39,258 nt of DNA from a virus. Made by a program: the position numbers and the translations under genes. Under the pieces are notes generated by a model, which worked only from the letters and a program-made list of their open reading frames with translations, was not told the origin of the DNA and made no database searches. Positions 24,954-32,216 of the stretch are shown here, piece after piece (position 1 is the stretch's first letter; the number at the start of each line of letters is the position of its first letter). The DNA lies in the IMG/VR virus record IMGVR_UViG_3300027985_001637, positions 1-39,258 of that record; one strand, written 5' to 3'.

Positions 24954-25324
24954 AGTTTTGCCAACTCACTAAGAATTTGTTTAACCCGTTCTATAAACGA
25001 GATAATATCATCATAGGACTTAACAACATATACAAAGCATCCAAAATTACTAAGCTTCAAACACTCTTTAGCTTGTGCCGTTGTTAAAGACTTTTTAGGA
25101 GCTTTGCACTCAACATAAAAATGAACTGGAGTACACTTGTCTCTAACTTTAACAGTGAATATACAAAGTCTGTCAGGTACAGCTCTATGACCAGGGGATG
25201 AAAACTTATAGCAAAGACCACCCATAGCTTTAACTATCCTAACAAGTTTCTGCTCTATGTCCTCTTCAGAAATAGCTGAAACATCAGCCAATTTGATAAC
25301 TGGGCCTTTTATACCACTTGACAT
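24950..25324 (-). CDS. VRR-NUC domain nuclease
   Basis: A 124-residue stand-alone VRR-NUC (PD-(D/E)XK) nuclease. The active-site pattern is SPGHRAVPDRL (D51), YVECKAPKKSL (E72, K74) and the following Q of the SLTTAQ segment; an early Glu (about E21/E24) begins the fold. Phage and FAN1 relatives cleave branched or flap DNA. It overlaps the SNF2 gene by four bases, a pairing seen often, so they probably work together on replication intermediates. The length equals that of other stand-alone members. Confidence 0.88.
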   Translation of the reverse strand: MSSGIKGPVIKLADVSAISEEDIEQKLVRIVKAMGGLCYKFSSPGHRAVPDRLCIFTVKVRDKCTPVHFYVECKAPKKSLTTAQAKECLKLSNFGCFVYVVKSYDDIISFIERVKQILSELAKL

Positions 25325-25331
25325 TTATACA

Positions 25332-25565
25332 CTACCTTTCTACTGTGTTAAAGTTAGTGTCTTCAGCACATTTTTTAAACACTTTTGTATCATAAGCTAT
25401 ACCAGCAAGAGTTCTTATTCGCTGGCGAATCCGGCTAATTATATGAGCACGTCTTTTGTTTGACATTTCATATACAAGTAACTCTTTGCAAAACAGCAAA
25501 CTAACTGTGTCTCTAAGAGGCTTTTGAAGTGTATGCCAGCCTCTCATGATTTCAGTAATATCCAT
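25332..25565 (-). CDS. Small helical protein, unknown
   Basis: A 77-residue basic protein between VRR-NUC and PolA. Its start has AGGAG eight bases upstream (TATAGGAGATAAATA before ATG). It is mostly helical, with RRAHIISRIRQRIRTL in the middle and many Arg/Lys residues, so it could bind nucleic acid. I recognise no family. It is seven bases from the nuclease start and preceded by a stem-loop at 25605-25652. Confidence 0.6.
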   Translation of the reverse strand: MDITEIMRGWHTLQKPLRDTVSLLFCKELLVYEMSNKRRAHIISRIRQRIRTLAGIAYDTKVFKKCAEDTNFNTVER

Positions 25566-25604
25566 TTATTTATCTCCTATACTTGTTTTATAAAAGTAAT
25601 AATT

Positions 25605-25652
25605 AAGCTCTACAAGAGCACTGGCTATAACTTACAAACTCTTGCAGAGCTT
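25605..25652 (-). terminator. Stem-loop after the polymerase gene
   Basis: Arms AAGCTCTACAAGAG (25605-25618) and CTCTTGCAGAGCTT (25639-25652) pair over 14 bp with a G-U, with a 20-base loop. It begins four bases after the polA stop on the minus strand. There is no U tract; it may end or process the transcript. Confidence 0.55.
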
Positions 25653-25655
25653 GGC

Positions 25656-27650
25656 TCAGTCTTTTTTATACCTCTTGGCTATATAGCCATCTGCTTTGAG
25701 TGGAAGATCTCGATACCAGTCTTTCTTGCAACACATGGCTTTATTAAAATCAGCCAGGGCATCATCATAAAGGTCTGACTCATTTACTAAAACACCAGCT
25801 TCATCGTGAACTGAGATAATGAGTTGGTACTGGGGAAATGTCTTTTTTATGTTCAGTTTTCCGTTACCGAGAATGTCACGAGCCGTGGCTTGTACTATGT
25901 TCTCAGTGGCGAGTCCAGGAGAAATCTCAGTAAACTTCATCGAGTTTGTTTTTGAGTCATAACCAAAATACTCAACAGTTGAACCAAAACGACCATTCAC
26001 TAAACGAGGCTTCGCATACATTAAAGCTCTACCAGAGGGCAGGGTTAAGCGAAGCCAGGACATATTATTATGGTCTTTGACAACTTTAAAAGAACAACTG
26101 TTAGCCTCAAATGCTGTACCCGGGTACACTACTGCAGACTTTACAGCTCTATGATAGTTATCCCAGGTTTTAACAACTAAGTTATACTTCTCACGATAAG
26201 CTCCAACATACTGTTGTGCCTGCTCAAGAGTAAGTACAACACCATAGCTTTTTGAAGACTCTATAAACCGAGAAGCCCCCATCTGATAGCCACAACCCAG
26301 AACAAGCATCTTTCCAATCTGGTACTCGAAGCTTTTTTTCTGTATATCTGAGCTCTTACAATGAAAAACATGCGAAGCCATATCAGAGTAGACACATAGC
26401 CCTTTTTCAAACAACTTGAGTGTCTCGAAATCACCACTCAAAAAAGCCAGCACTCTGTTTTCGATAGATGTGTAGTCAGAAACCATCAGAAGCTTGCCAG
26501 CAGGAGCACAAATCATAGGCCTAATCAGAGCTTTTGCGATCTGCATAGGTTTATCTATGTGGTCTCCTGCAATGAACTTCTTAATATACTCTTCAGGATT
26601 GTCCACTTTAGCCCGGGGAAGGTTATGATACTGAAACCCTTGACCACCCCACCTACCAGTGCCTGCTCTATGATGATTTAGGTTCCCCTGGACATACCCG
26701 TTGTTTTCCATGTTAGCCAGAGTTATAAACTTCTTCGTAGAAGACAAACCAGTTAACTGACGTATCGTGAGAACATCATAAACAGCTTCGTCAATAAGAA
26801 CAGAACCATTATCATGCTGTTCAAGAACTCTATTGACTGTTTCAGCTCGAAGATCAGATAACTCCAAGCCTTTTGATTCACAGAATTGCCGAATTTTTTG
26901 AATCTGTCCGGGTGTTTCAACTACACCACCAGTCAATTCAGGCAAAAATTCAAGCATTGATTGTGCATATGTACCAAGATAACGAATAATGCTTCTTACA
27001 GCTTTAACGTCTATAGGTACTCCAATGTTGTTCATTTCATATGTCACACACCACAACTCATGTTCAAGTGCTGTAAAATGATCGGCAGGAAGCTTACTAA
27101 TAATCTCAGCAAGCACTTCAACGTCTATCCGACAATACTCGTATAAGTCAAGAAAGTCTTGTTCAGTTGGTATAAGACCTGGCTTACAGCACTTGTTAAT
27201 AAGCTGTTTGCCTATACTCATTTTCTCAGTTTGACATTCCAGAGCTCGAGCTACAATAGCCAGTGCTTGGGGGTACCTAAAACGAGCAGTAAGAGACCTA
27301 ACATCTATATACTGCTCAGGAGCTATATTTACAAACTTAGCACCTTGCTCAAACTCAATGTCACATTTAAGCCCCAAAATATTCCAAGCCAGCAAATCAA
27401 ATTCGCCGAAACCGTAGACCAAGGTCTTAGGGTCTTTGAGAACTTTGGTTATTTCTTCTGGCCAGGGGAGAGAAGGGTACCAAACAGAAGCACTATCCAT
27501 AGCCAATGAATGATCTGTGTCACTCTTACGAGCTTCTATCTTATAAGCGAAACACAATAGCTTGGCTGACTTATGCTCCATGTACTTTCTGGCTCCAACA
27601 TCTTTTATGTTGAGCTCAGAATAGGTTTCGAAGTCAATAATAAGTCGCAT
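25656..27650 (-). CDS. Family A DNA polymerase with 3'-5' exonuclease
   Basis: A 664-residue replicative polymerase of the phage PolA type. The N-terminal DnaQ-fold proofreading domain starts at once (LIIDFETYSE). The polymerase half has RHRAGTGRW-like HHRAGTGRWGGQGFQYHN, motif A SDYTSIENRVLAFLSG, motif B KMLVLGCGYQMG and motif C ISVHDEAGVL. There is no 5'-3' exonuclease. I start it at ATG 27650, with GAGGGAG eight bases upstream; a GTG two codons earlier has too short a spacing. A 20-bp palindrome lies 84 bases upstream. Confidence 0.95.
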   Translation of the reverse strand: MRLIIDFETYSELNIKDVGARKYMEHKSAKLLCFAYKIEARKSDTDHSLAMDSASVWYPSLPWPEEITKVLKDPKTLVYGFGEFDLLAWNILGLKCDIEFEQGAKFVNIAPEQYIDVRSLTARFRYPQALAIVARALECQTEKMSIGKQLINKCCKPGLIPTEQDFLDLYEYCRIDVEVLAEIISKLPADHFTALEHELWCVTYEMNNIGVPIDVKAVRSIIRYLGTYAQSMLEFLPELTGGVVETPGQIQKIRQFCESKGLELSDLRAETVNRVLEQHDNGSVLIDEAVYDVLTIRQLTGLSSTKKFITLANMENNGYVQGNLNHHRAGTGRWGGQGFQYHNLPRAKVDNPEEYIKKFIAGDHIDKPMQIAKALIRPMICAPAGKLLMVSDYTSIENRVLAFLSGDFETLKLFEKGLCVYSDMASHVFHCKSSDIQKKSFEYQIGKMLVLGCGYQMGASRFIESSKSYGVVLTLEQAQQYVGAYREKYNLVVKTWDNYHRAVKSAVVYPGTAFEANSCSFKVVKDHNNMSWLRLTLPSGRALMYAKPRLVNGRFGSTVEYFGYDSKTNSMKFTEISPGLATENIVQATARDILGNGKLNIKKTFPQYQLIISVHDEAGVLVNESDLYDDALADFNKAMCCKKDWYRDLPLKADGYIAKRYKKD

Positions 27651-27733
27651 AGGCACACTCCCTCTTAGTGTAAATAAATGATTTTAGGCATTCTAATTCA
27701 GCTCTATTCTTATTCTATCCTAAGTCTAATGGG

Positions 27734-27753
27734 TTATCCTAAATTTAGGATAA
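27734..27753. promoter_or_regulatory. 20-bp perfect palindrome upstream of polA (candidate operator)
   Basis: TTATCCTAAATTTAGGATAA is a perfect palindrome without a spacer; a half-site TATCCTAA repeats at 27716-27723. It lies 84-103 bases before the polymerase start and downstream of the DUF2815 gene, well suited to bind a dimeric regulator. No other gene is in this 180-base gap. Confidence 0.55.
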
Positions 27754-27789
27754 AATAAGAACAGACGAGCTATTATAAGCTCTAAATTA

Positions 27790-27824
27790 GCACTATCTAT
27801 ATCATTATAGACTATAGATAGTGC
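27790..27824 (-). terminator. Stem-loop after the DUF2815 gene
   Basis: Arms GCACTATCTATA (27790-27801) and TATAGATAGTGC (27813-27824) are a perfect 12-bp match with an 11-base loop, six bases after the DUF2815 stop on the minus strand. On that strand it is followed by TAATTTAGAG, only weakly U-rich. Confidence 0.6.
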
Positions 27825-27830
27825 CTGTTG

Positions 27831-28427
27831 TTATGCCAGGGAGTCGTCTTCGTTATCTGCCGACTCAGATTCAGCCTCGTTCAGGGGGAGAGCAAATGAA
27901 GCAAAGGCTGTAAGTGCATTCATACGTCCATCAAGCCTTTCACCATCTGCAACAAACATGACATTGTTCAAGCCCCAGGCAACACCCTTGTTGGACGTAT
28001 TGTTGTATGGATAGGCATTGACATCAGCATGAACGATGCACCCTGAGTAAATTGTACCAGGCTCTGTAATAGGTCTGCAGTGAGCGTCTACGAGGCCGGG
28101 TTTACGAGGCTCAGGATTGTTCTTCGAAGCCTTAGACGAAGCATTGATAAAAAAGTGGCCCACATACTCTTCGCCTTCCCGTTTTCCAGACTCGAGTTCA
28201 GCATCGCCATCCCGCAAAGCTTTGTTCTCGAAGTGGGGCACTTTTCCACCCCAGAATCTCTCTTTGCCTTTGGAAATTGCTGAAGCAATTTCAGCCTCGA
28301 TTGCTTTCACCAAAGCCTTGTCTGTCTTCGGGATCAAGAATGTGGCTGAATAGCCGAGCCGGCCTGAAGGGTCTTCTTTGGGCACATCGAGTACAGCAAA
28401 CGAAATTCGTACATTTGTGATAATCAT
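27831..28427 (-). CDS. DUF2815 family protein, probable ssDNA-binding protein
   Basis: A 198-residue protein with the DUF2815 pattern: start MIITNVRISFAVLDVPKEDP, GRLGYSATFLIPKTD, FINASSKASKNNPEPRKPGL, then EPGTIYSGCIVHADVNAYPY, NNTSNKGVAWGLNNVMFVAD and an acidic C-terminus (ESESADNEDDS). Family members are thought to be single-stranded DNA-binding proteins because of OB-like strands and the acidic tail, and their constant place next to PolA and DUF2800. Here it lies directly upstream of polA. The family call is strong; the role is an inference from the family. Confidence 0.88.
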   Translation of the reverse strand: MIITNVRISFAVLDVPKEDPSGRLGYSATFLIPKTDKALVKAIEAEIASAISKGKERFWGGKVPHFENKALRDGDAELESGKREGEEYVGHFFINASSKASKNNPEPRKPGLVDAHCRPITEPGTIYSGCIVHADVNAYPYNNTSNKGVAWGLNNVMFVADGERLDGRMNALTAFASFALPLNEAESESADNEDDSLA

Positions 28428-28455
28428 AATACTTGCCTTTCATGTTATGTGTTTT

Positions 28456-28481
28456 GTGACTACTTATAGCTAAGTAGTCAC
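28456..28481 (-). terminator. Stem-loop between dUTPase-like and DUF2815 genes
   Basis: GTGACTACTTA (28456-28466) / TAAGTAGTCAC (28471-28481) is a perfect 11-bp stem with a 4-base loop, TAGC on the plus strand. It lies in the 93-base gap and has AAAACAC, not U, on its minus-strand 3' side. Confidence 0.55.
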
Positions 28482-28520
28482 TGTTATAAATTGCTATAGC
28501 TGGTACTGTCTCATAAAAAG

Positions 28521-28928
28521 TCAGCTTTTGTGAGCTTTGTGATCTCCTGACTTCAAACGATCTATATTGAGTCGTATCTTACCCGATATAAGCTCACCGA
28601 AAAGCTCGTCGATAGGCTCTTCAGGGGACTGTACAAATACTTCGTCAGAAGCTTCAGTTGTTACTCTTTCATCTGCTGTAAGTGCGACATAAATATCAAT
28701 CGCAAAAATAACAACATCAGCAAGTTCGTCAAGTGCTCTATTCTTGTTATTGACCTGAGTCTCTCTTGACTTCCAGGGCTTCCAGGGGAGCTCTTGCAAG
28801 AGCTCGGCGAGCTCTACATGTGTAGCAAGAACTAAGTCTCTGACATACTTAATCGGGTCGTCAGGGGGGTACTGGCCAATGAGTGCTTGCTGTTCTCGAG
28901 CAAGCTGAACAAGTTCAGAAACTTTCAT
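28521..28928 (-). CDS. MazG/dUTPase-like all-alpha nucleotide pyrophosphatase
   Basis: A 135-residue all-alpha NTP pyrophosphohydrolase of the dimeric dUTPase/MazG superfamily. The metal motif is E39-L-A-E42 (THVELAELLQELPWKPWK) and E68-L-A-D71 (ALDELADVVIFAID). The W-K-P-W-K segment is typical of phage dUTPase_2-like members. It should remove dUTP, leaving dUMP for ThyX. I chose ATG 28928, with GGAG five bases upstream; a longer frame to 29117 would overlap thyX. A degenerate copy of this start region lies just upstream. Confidence 0.78.
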   Translation of the reverse strand: MKVSELVQLAREQQALIGQYPPDDPIKYVRDLVLATHVELAELLQELPWKPWKSRETQVNNKNRALDELADVVIFAIDIYVALTADERVTTEASDEVFVQSPEEPIDELFGELISGKIRLNIDRLKSGDHKAHKS

Positions 28929-28995
28929 ATCAGCTCCAGTCTTTTTTATAATATGTTTCTCTTGGGTAAAATGAGCAAAATCAGAAACTTTTATA

Positions 28996-29736
28996 TCAGC
29001 TCCAGCCTTTTCTACGACACACTTCAGCCTGCATTCTGCCCTGTCTGCAGGGGCCATAAGCACACTCTGGCTGAGCATACTTCGAGTTAAAAAGCTGGGG
29101 GAACCACTGGCTTGCAATAGTTAGCCAAGCTTTAGCGAAGCTGATCATTTCAGCAACATTTCGTTCACACAGTCTCTGCCGAAAAAAGAGCATCATATTC
29201 CGAGCATCTGCAGTAAGCATGAGATTCTTCCGGGAAGCCATAGGCAAAACCATTCTTGCTTCTTCTCTCGGCACATCCAGAGCAATCAAACGTTTATACG
29301 AGTCCTGAGCATGTTCAAAAGCCGATTTGTAAATCTCAAAAGCAGTTTCTTGCTTAAGATGCTGAGCTCCTGAACTACCGAAAGAATTTCCGGCATACCC
29401 GGGATGAACCAAAAAATCGTAGTCACTGTAATCTTGATAATGCTGGGAGCCTGCAGTAGGCTTAAAAGTTCGCTGACGAAGTATCTGGTCAAGAAGAGCT
29501 CTGCTTATGTTATGCACTTCTATCGTCATAGTAAGATGCTCAAGCACCGATGTATGACTTGCAGATACAAGATAGTCAATGACATGCTGTTTCAGGGTGC
29601 CATTTGCTTCGTAGTACAGTGTATCGTGCATACAAGTATTGAGAGCTTTCTGTACTACCAGCTTAGGTCTGCTGGTTTGCGAAACGACACTTATATCTAC
29701 AGCATCGTACGAGATAATACTAACGGAGTCCGTCAT
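28996..29736 (-). CDS. thyX: Flavin-dependent thymidylate synthase ThyX
   Basis: A 246-residue FAD-dependent thymidylate synthase making dTMP from dUMP. Family features are HTSVLEHLTM (61-70), the signature R87-Q-R89-x7-S97 in place of the usual R-H-R-x7-S, then REEARMVLPMASRKNLMLTA, ARNMMLFFRQRLCERNVAEM and the C-terminal ECAYGPCRQG. The His of the signature is Gln. It overlaps the upstream gene by 17 bases and is followed by the dUTPase-like gene, and dCMP deaminase lies further down, giving a complete dCMP-dUMP-dTMP route. The start is ATG 29736 with AGTGAGAAA upstream. Confidence 0.9.
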   Translation of the reverse strand: MTDSVSIISYDAVDISVVSQTSRPKLVVQKALNTCMHDTLYYEANGTLKQHVIDYLVSASHTSVLEHLTMTIEVHNISRALLDQILRQRTFKPTAGSQHYQDYSDYDFLVHPGYAGNSFGSSGAQHLKQETAFEIYKSAFEHAQDSYKRLIALDVPREEARMVLPMASRKNLMLTADARNMMLFFRQRLCERNVAEMISFAKAWLTIASQWFPQLFNSKYAQPECAYGPCRQGRMQAEVCRRKGWS

Positions 29737-30412
29737 ACTTTCTCACTTTCATGTAGAGTTTGTCTTGCTTGTTTTTGGCATAAGTATCTCTTAGTAAACA
29801 ACTTTGTTGCTGAAGAAAATAGTGTAAAAACATAGCATTTGTTGCCAGGTGATCAACATGAAGCAGGCCTGAATCTTTATCGAGCTGACTTAAAACTTCG
29901 TGATTCATGTAGGCTCGACGACTCTTATTGAGATGTCTCTGTAAAGCTGAAAAATAATACATAGGGTCTACTTCTCGCCAAGAGTAGGCCCCGTACTTAA
30001 TAGCCCCGTGAGTTAAACAGCAAGCTAAACTGTCTTCAAAATCAGGGTCTATCAGCTCATACATAACTTTACTTTTGAAAGACTTCGGTGTAAAGTCAAT
30101 ATTTGAATTCCCCCCTGGTCCTGGTGATTCTATAGTAGATGCTGAGAAAGCGTCTACATTTGTCATATAGGGCTCTTCACTGACAAAATCAAAGTCATTA
30201 AGCTTTACATCAGACTTCTTTTCAATATAGGGCTCAGCTAGCTTGTGAAGCTTATCTGCTTCACAAGCTATTATGAAAGCAGGATCACCCTGTTGCATAT
30301 ATTCATTCAGAAGATTGTGATAGACACTACGAGCTTTTATAACTCGCTGGGCTCTTGTCTTAAGCCTAAAAATAGATCGCACTCGGCGAAAAAACTTATT
30401 TATTTTTTTCAT
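29720..30412 (-). CDS. dATP/dGTP diphosphohydrolase N-terminal-like (DUF5664) protein
   Basis: A 230-residue protein. Residues about 112-190 match the dATP/dGTP diphosphohydrolase N-terminal (DUF5664) pattern: MYELIDPDFEDSLACCLTHG, AIKYGAYSWREV, FSALQRHLNKSRRAYMN, then DKDSGLLHVDHLATNAMFL. It resembles HD-like metal sites in that group and may hydrolyse purine dNTPs. The first 110 residues, basic then acidic and Ser/Gly-rich, are not part of that domain and may bind DNA or a partner. It overlaps thyX by 17 bases. Its substrate cannot be read from sequence. Confidence 0.7.
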   Translation of the reverse strand: MKKINKFFRRVRSIFRLKTRAQRVIKARSVYHNLLNEYMQQGDPAFIIACEADKLHKLAEPYIEKKSDVKLNDFDFVSEEPYMTNVDAFSASTIESPGPGGNSNIDFTPKSFKSKVMYELIDPDFEDSLACCLTHGAIKYGAYSWREVDPMYYFSALQRHLNKSRRAYMNHEVLSQLDKDSGLLHVDHLATNAMFLHYFLQQQSCLLRDTYAKNKQDKLYMKVRKYDGLR

Positions 30413-30450
30413 TTACTTTTTAACTTTCAGGTAAATCGTTAGTCTTAAGA

Positions 30451-30483
30451 AAGCTACACCTAACAGGTCGTCAAGTGTAGCTT
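30451..30483 (-). terminator. Stem-loop upstream of the DUF5664 gene
   Basis: AAGCTACAC (30451-30459) and GTGTAGCTT (30475-30483) form a perfect 9-bp stem with a 15-base loop. It lies in the 246-base gap between the winged-helix gene and the DUF5664 gene. Confidence 0.45.
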
Positions 30484-30608
30484 CTGTATAACTAGGAGAA
30501 TTCTAAAGTTGAGTCTTTCATAATGTATCTAAGCAAATCCGGTTGGGTACCGACCGATGATATACACCGGAATCTTAGTCAGAATGACAATCATGCACTT
30601 GCTGGTAT

Positions 30609-30646
30609 ACTTGTCAGCAAGCTTATTCTTAGGCTTGCTGACAAGT
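30609..30646 (-). terminator. Stem-loop after the acidic-tail winged-helix gene
   Basis: A perfect 14-bp stem, ACTTGTCAGCAAGC (30609-30622) / GCTTGCTGACAAGT (30633-30646), with a 10-base loop, located 12 bases after the gene's stop on the minus strand. No T tract follows. The rest of the 30413-30658 gap holds the weaker hairpin at 30451 and no gene. Confidence 0.6.
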
Positions 30647-30658
30647 CGGGCCGGCTTA

Positions 30659-31327
30659 TTACACGAAATCGTCGTTTTCTTCAGCTTCAGCATCAGCTTC
30701 GTCAGCATCCACTTCATCTTCTTCAACATCAGCATCAGCATCAGTATCAGAATCATCAATGTCAACTTCAGCTTCAGCTTCATCAGTGATCTCGGTATCA
30801 TCAGTGCTCTCGGTATCATCAGTACTCTCGGCATCATTTGCAGAAAGCTCGCTGTCAATTTCGACTTTGTGTGCATTGTAGAAAGCCTCTTTCTCCAGAA
30901 GAGCAACACGAGTTGCATACATAGAAGCGAAGAACCTGGCATGAGTGATAGAGCCATCGGTCTGCTCGGCTTCCGAAGCATCATCGAAAAACTGTTTCGC
31001 TTTTGCTTCGGCTTTCTGGAGTCTCAAAAATTTGTTCAAAAGGCTTGTGTACTGCTCGAACACAGTCTTCTTTGTAGCAGGCTTGGCTGAAGAACTCTTT
31101 GCTTTCTTGTCAGCCTGCAAAGCTTCAAAAGTTTTGGTGTCGACGAAGCTCAGCTCGCCACTCTCGTCATTAGAGACAGGATGAACACCCTGGAGCTTGA
31201 GCTGAAAAAAGATAGACGACAGTCCGGTGGGCTTGATTCCTAGGGTCTCACAGATAGACGTACGAGTAGCTCCGCCCTGCTCAATCAATTCACGAACTCG
31301 TTCACGATTCGGTTTCTTACTGGTCAT
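30659..31327 (-). CDS. Winged-helix protein with long acidic tail
   Basis: A 222-residue protein. Residues about 5-60 are a winged helix (NRERVRELIEQGGATRTSIC, then LGIKPTGLSSIFFQLKLQG). The middle (70-150) is helical and basic (ALQADKKAKSSSAKPATKK). The last 70 residues are almost wholly acidic, with ESTDDTESTDDTEITD and Asp/Glu/Ala runs. The acidic repeats, and their 21-bp DNA unit, resemble the TENTD linker of the gene across the window ends, which also carries a winged helix. It may be a transcriptional or replication regulator or a DNA mimic-like tail. Two promoter-like elements lie upstream. Confidence 0.7.
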   Translation of the reverse strand: MTSKKPNRERVRELIEQGGATRTSICETLGIKPTGLSSIFFQLKLQGVHPVSNDESGELSFVDTKTFEALQADKKAKSSSAKPATKKTVFEQYTSLLNKFLRLQKAEAKAKQFFDDASEAEQTDGSITHARFFASMYATRVALLEKEAFYNAHKVEIDSELSANDAESTDDTESTDDTEITDEAEAEVDIDDSDTDADADVEEDEVDADEADAEAEENDDFV

Positions 31328-31370
31328 GTTAGCCTCTCTTTGTAGTTAAAGTATTCTGTTTTCAAAAGTG

Positions 31371-31420
31371 ATTATATGTATGTCATATTTTAAAAGCTTT
31401 GTAAACACTTTTTTATTTTT
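31371..31420 (-). promoter_or_regulatory. Promoter-like repeat, copy A
   Basis: On the minus strand: AAAAAAGTGTTTACA (TTTACA at 31405-31400), 17 bases, then CATACA and TATAAT (31376-31371). It is about 80% identical over some 45 bp to the copy at 31483-31530, 112 bases upstream. It is the nearer of two elements in front of the acidic-tail winged-helix gene. Confidence 0.5.
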
Positions 31421-31482
31421 TTTTTTTTACTTTTTATCAACTTTTATTCTATAACTGTAAAGCTAATTCAAAGCACATTGTG

Positions 31483-31530
31483 ATTTTATTTATGTCACAT
31501 ATTAAAAACTTTGTAAACACTTTTTTTCTA
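31483..31530 (-). promoter_or_regulatory. Promoter-like repeat, copy B
   Basis: On the minus strand: AAAAAAAGTGTTTACA (TTTACA at 31517-31512), 17 bases ending TATGTGA, then CATAAA and TAAAAT at the same offset as in copy A. The TATGTGA before the -10 position also occurs in the element upstream of the tandem-HTH gene. Either copy may serve as promoter or as a regulator site. Confidence 0.45.
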
Positions 31531-31536
31531 CTTTTT

Positions 31537-31580
31537 GCTTTTTCTCTCTCTTTTATAAAAGAAGAGAGAGAGAAAAAAGC
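31537..31580 (-). terminator. Terminator-like hairpin after the exonuclease gene
   Basis: An AG/CT-rich inverted repeat, GCTTTTTCTCTCTC (31537-31550) with GAGAGAGAGAAAAAAGC (31564-31580), whose loop is built around TTTTATAAAA, lies 27 bases after the exonuclease stop on the minus strand. It sits between that stop and the promoter copies of the next gene, where a terminator is expected. The gap 31328-31606 has no gene. Confidence 0.6.
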
Positions 31581-31606
31581 TTACATCTATTTCTGCTAAG
31601 CTGGAA

Positions 31607-32203
31607 CTATGCTATAAAATGAGTCTTAAAAGCACCAGTACTCATTGCATCTTGCAGGTACTTCATGACTTTCTGAACATTAAAAATCTGAGCTACACAG
31701 TCAGCCATAGGATCATGTGGATTTACAGGTTTTGTTTGCTCATACTCACTGGGAAGAACATGAGTATAAGACCGTACATCACACTCATTCCAAAAATACC
31801 ACGGAAGTTCTCTGAAGCCATGAGACTTAAACATGTAGTCCAAAGATGTCATATCAAGTCGACCTTTACTCCATACATAGGCACCGGTTAAACCAGCTTT
31901 TTTAAACCAGTTTTCAAAGTTGGTAAGAAAAGCTGTATTATCTGCATAACGACTACCCTGTATCACAGTTTCAGCTAAATCTTTGCTCTGCATACAGTTC
32001 TGTATCCAAAATTTGACTGTACTAAAGTCAATTGCTGAGCCTCTATTGATCTGGCTATCAACATTCGGCAAGCCGACAAAAGCATTTTCGACCTGAATAG
32101 TGTTAATGTTAAAAGGTACTGCAACAAGCTCTAAAATAGTTGCATTTGGCTGTATACTCAGTGTCTCAATATCAATCATAACATGCTGGCCATAAACATC
32201 CAT
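31607..32203 (-). CDS. 3'-5' exonuclease, DnaQ/RNase T fold (Rv2179c-like)
   Basis: A 198-residue exonuclease. Catalytic motif I is MIDIET (D11, E13), followed by LSIQPNATILELVAVPFN. Motif II is in YVWSKGRLDMTSLDYMF (Asp of RLD) and motif III is HDPMADCVAQ (H and D). This is the DEDDh plan of the Rv2179c-like/DUF5051 family of phage exonucleases, which act on RNA or DNA 3' ends. I start it at ATG 32203, with GAGGAGA seven bases upstream; a longer frame lacks a site. A degenerate paralogue lies two genes upstream. Confidence 0.85.
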   Translation of the reverse strand: MDVYGQHVMIDIETLSIQPNATILELVAVPFNINTIQVENAFVGLPNVDSQINRGSAIDFSTVKFWIQNCMQSKDLAETVIQGSRYADNTAFLTNFENWFKKAGLTGAYVWSKGRLDMTSLDYMFKSHGFRELPWYFWNECDVRSYTHVLPSEYEQTKPVNPHDPMADCVAQIFNVQKVMKYLQDAMSTGAFKTHFIA

Positions 32204-32216
32204 AACACAATCTCCT

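Noticed and set aside
26961-27146. Plus-strand frames opposite polA
   Set aside because: They are shadows of the polymerase coding strand with atypical composition and no upstream ribosome sites.
28929-29117. Longer N-terminus for the dUTPase-like protein
   Set aside because: It would overlap the thyX end by more than 120 bases. The ATG at 28928 has a good ribosome site and begins the family domain; the extra part contains a relic of the duplicated start.
30523-30789. Plus-strand frame rich in Gln-His-Leu repeats opposite the acidic-tail gene
   Set aside because: It is the complement of GAT/GAA/GCT-rich codons of the acidic tail. No ribosome site, and the minus-strand gene has a winged helix and fits the operon.
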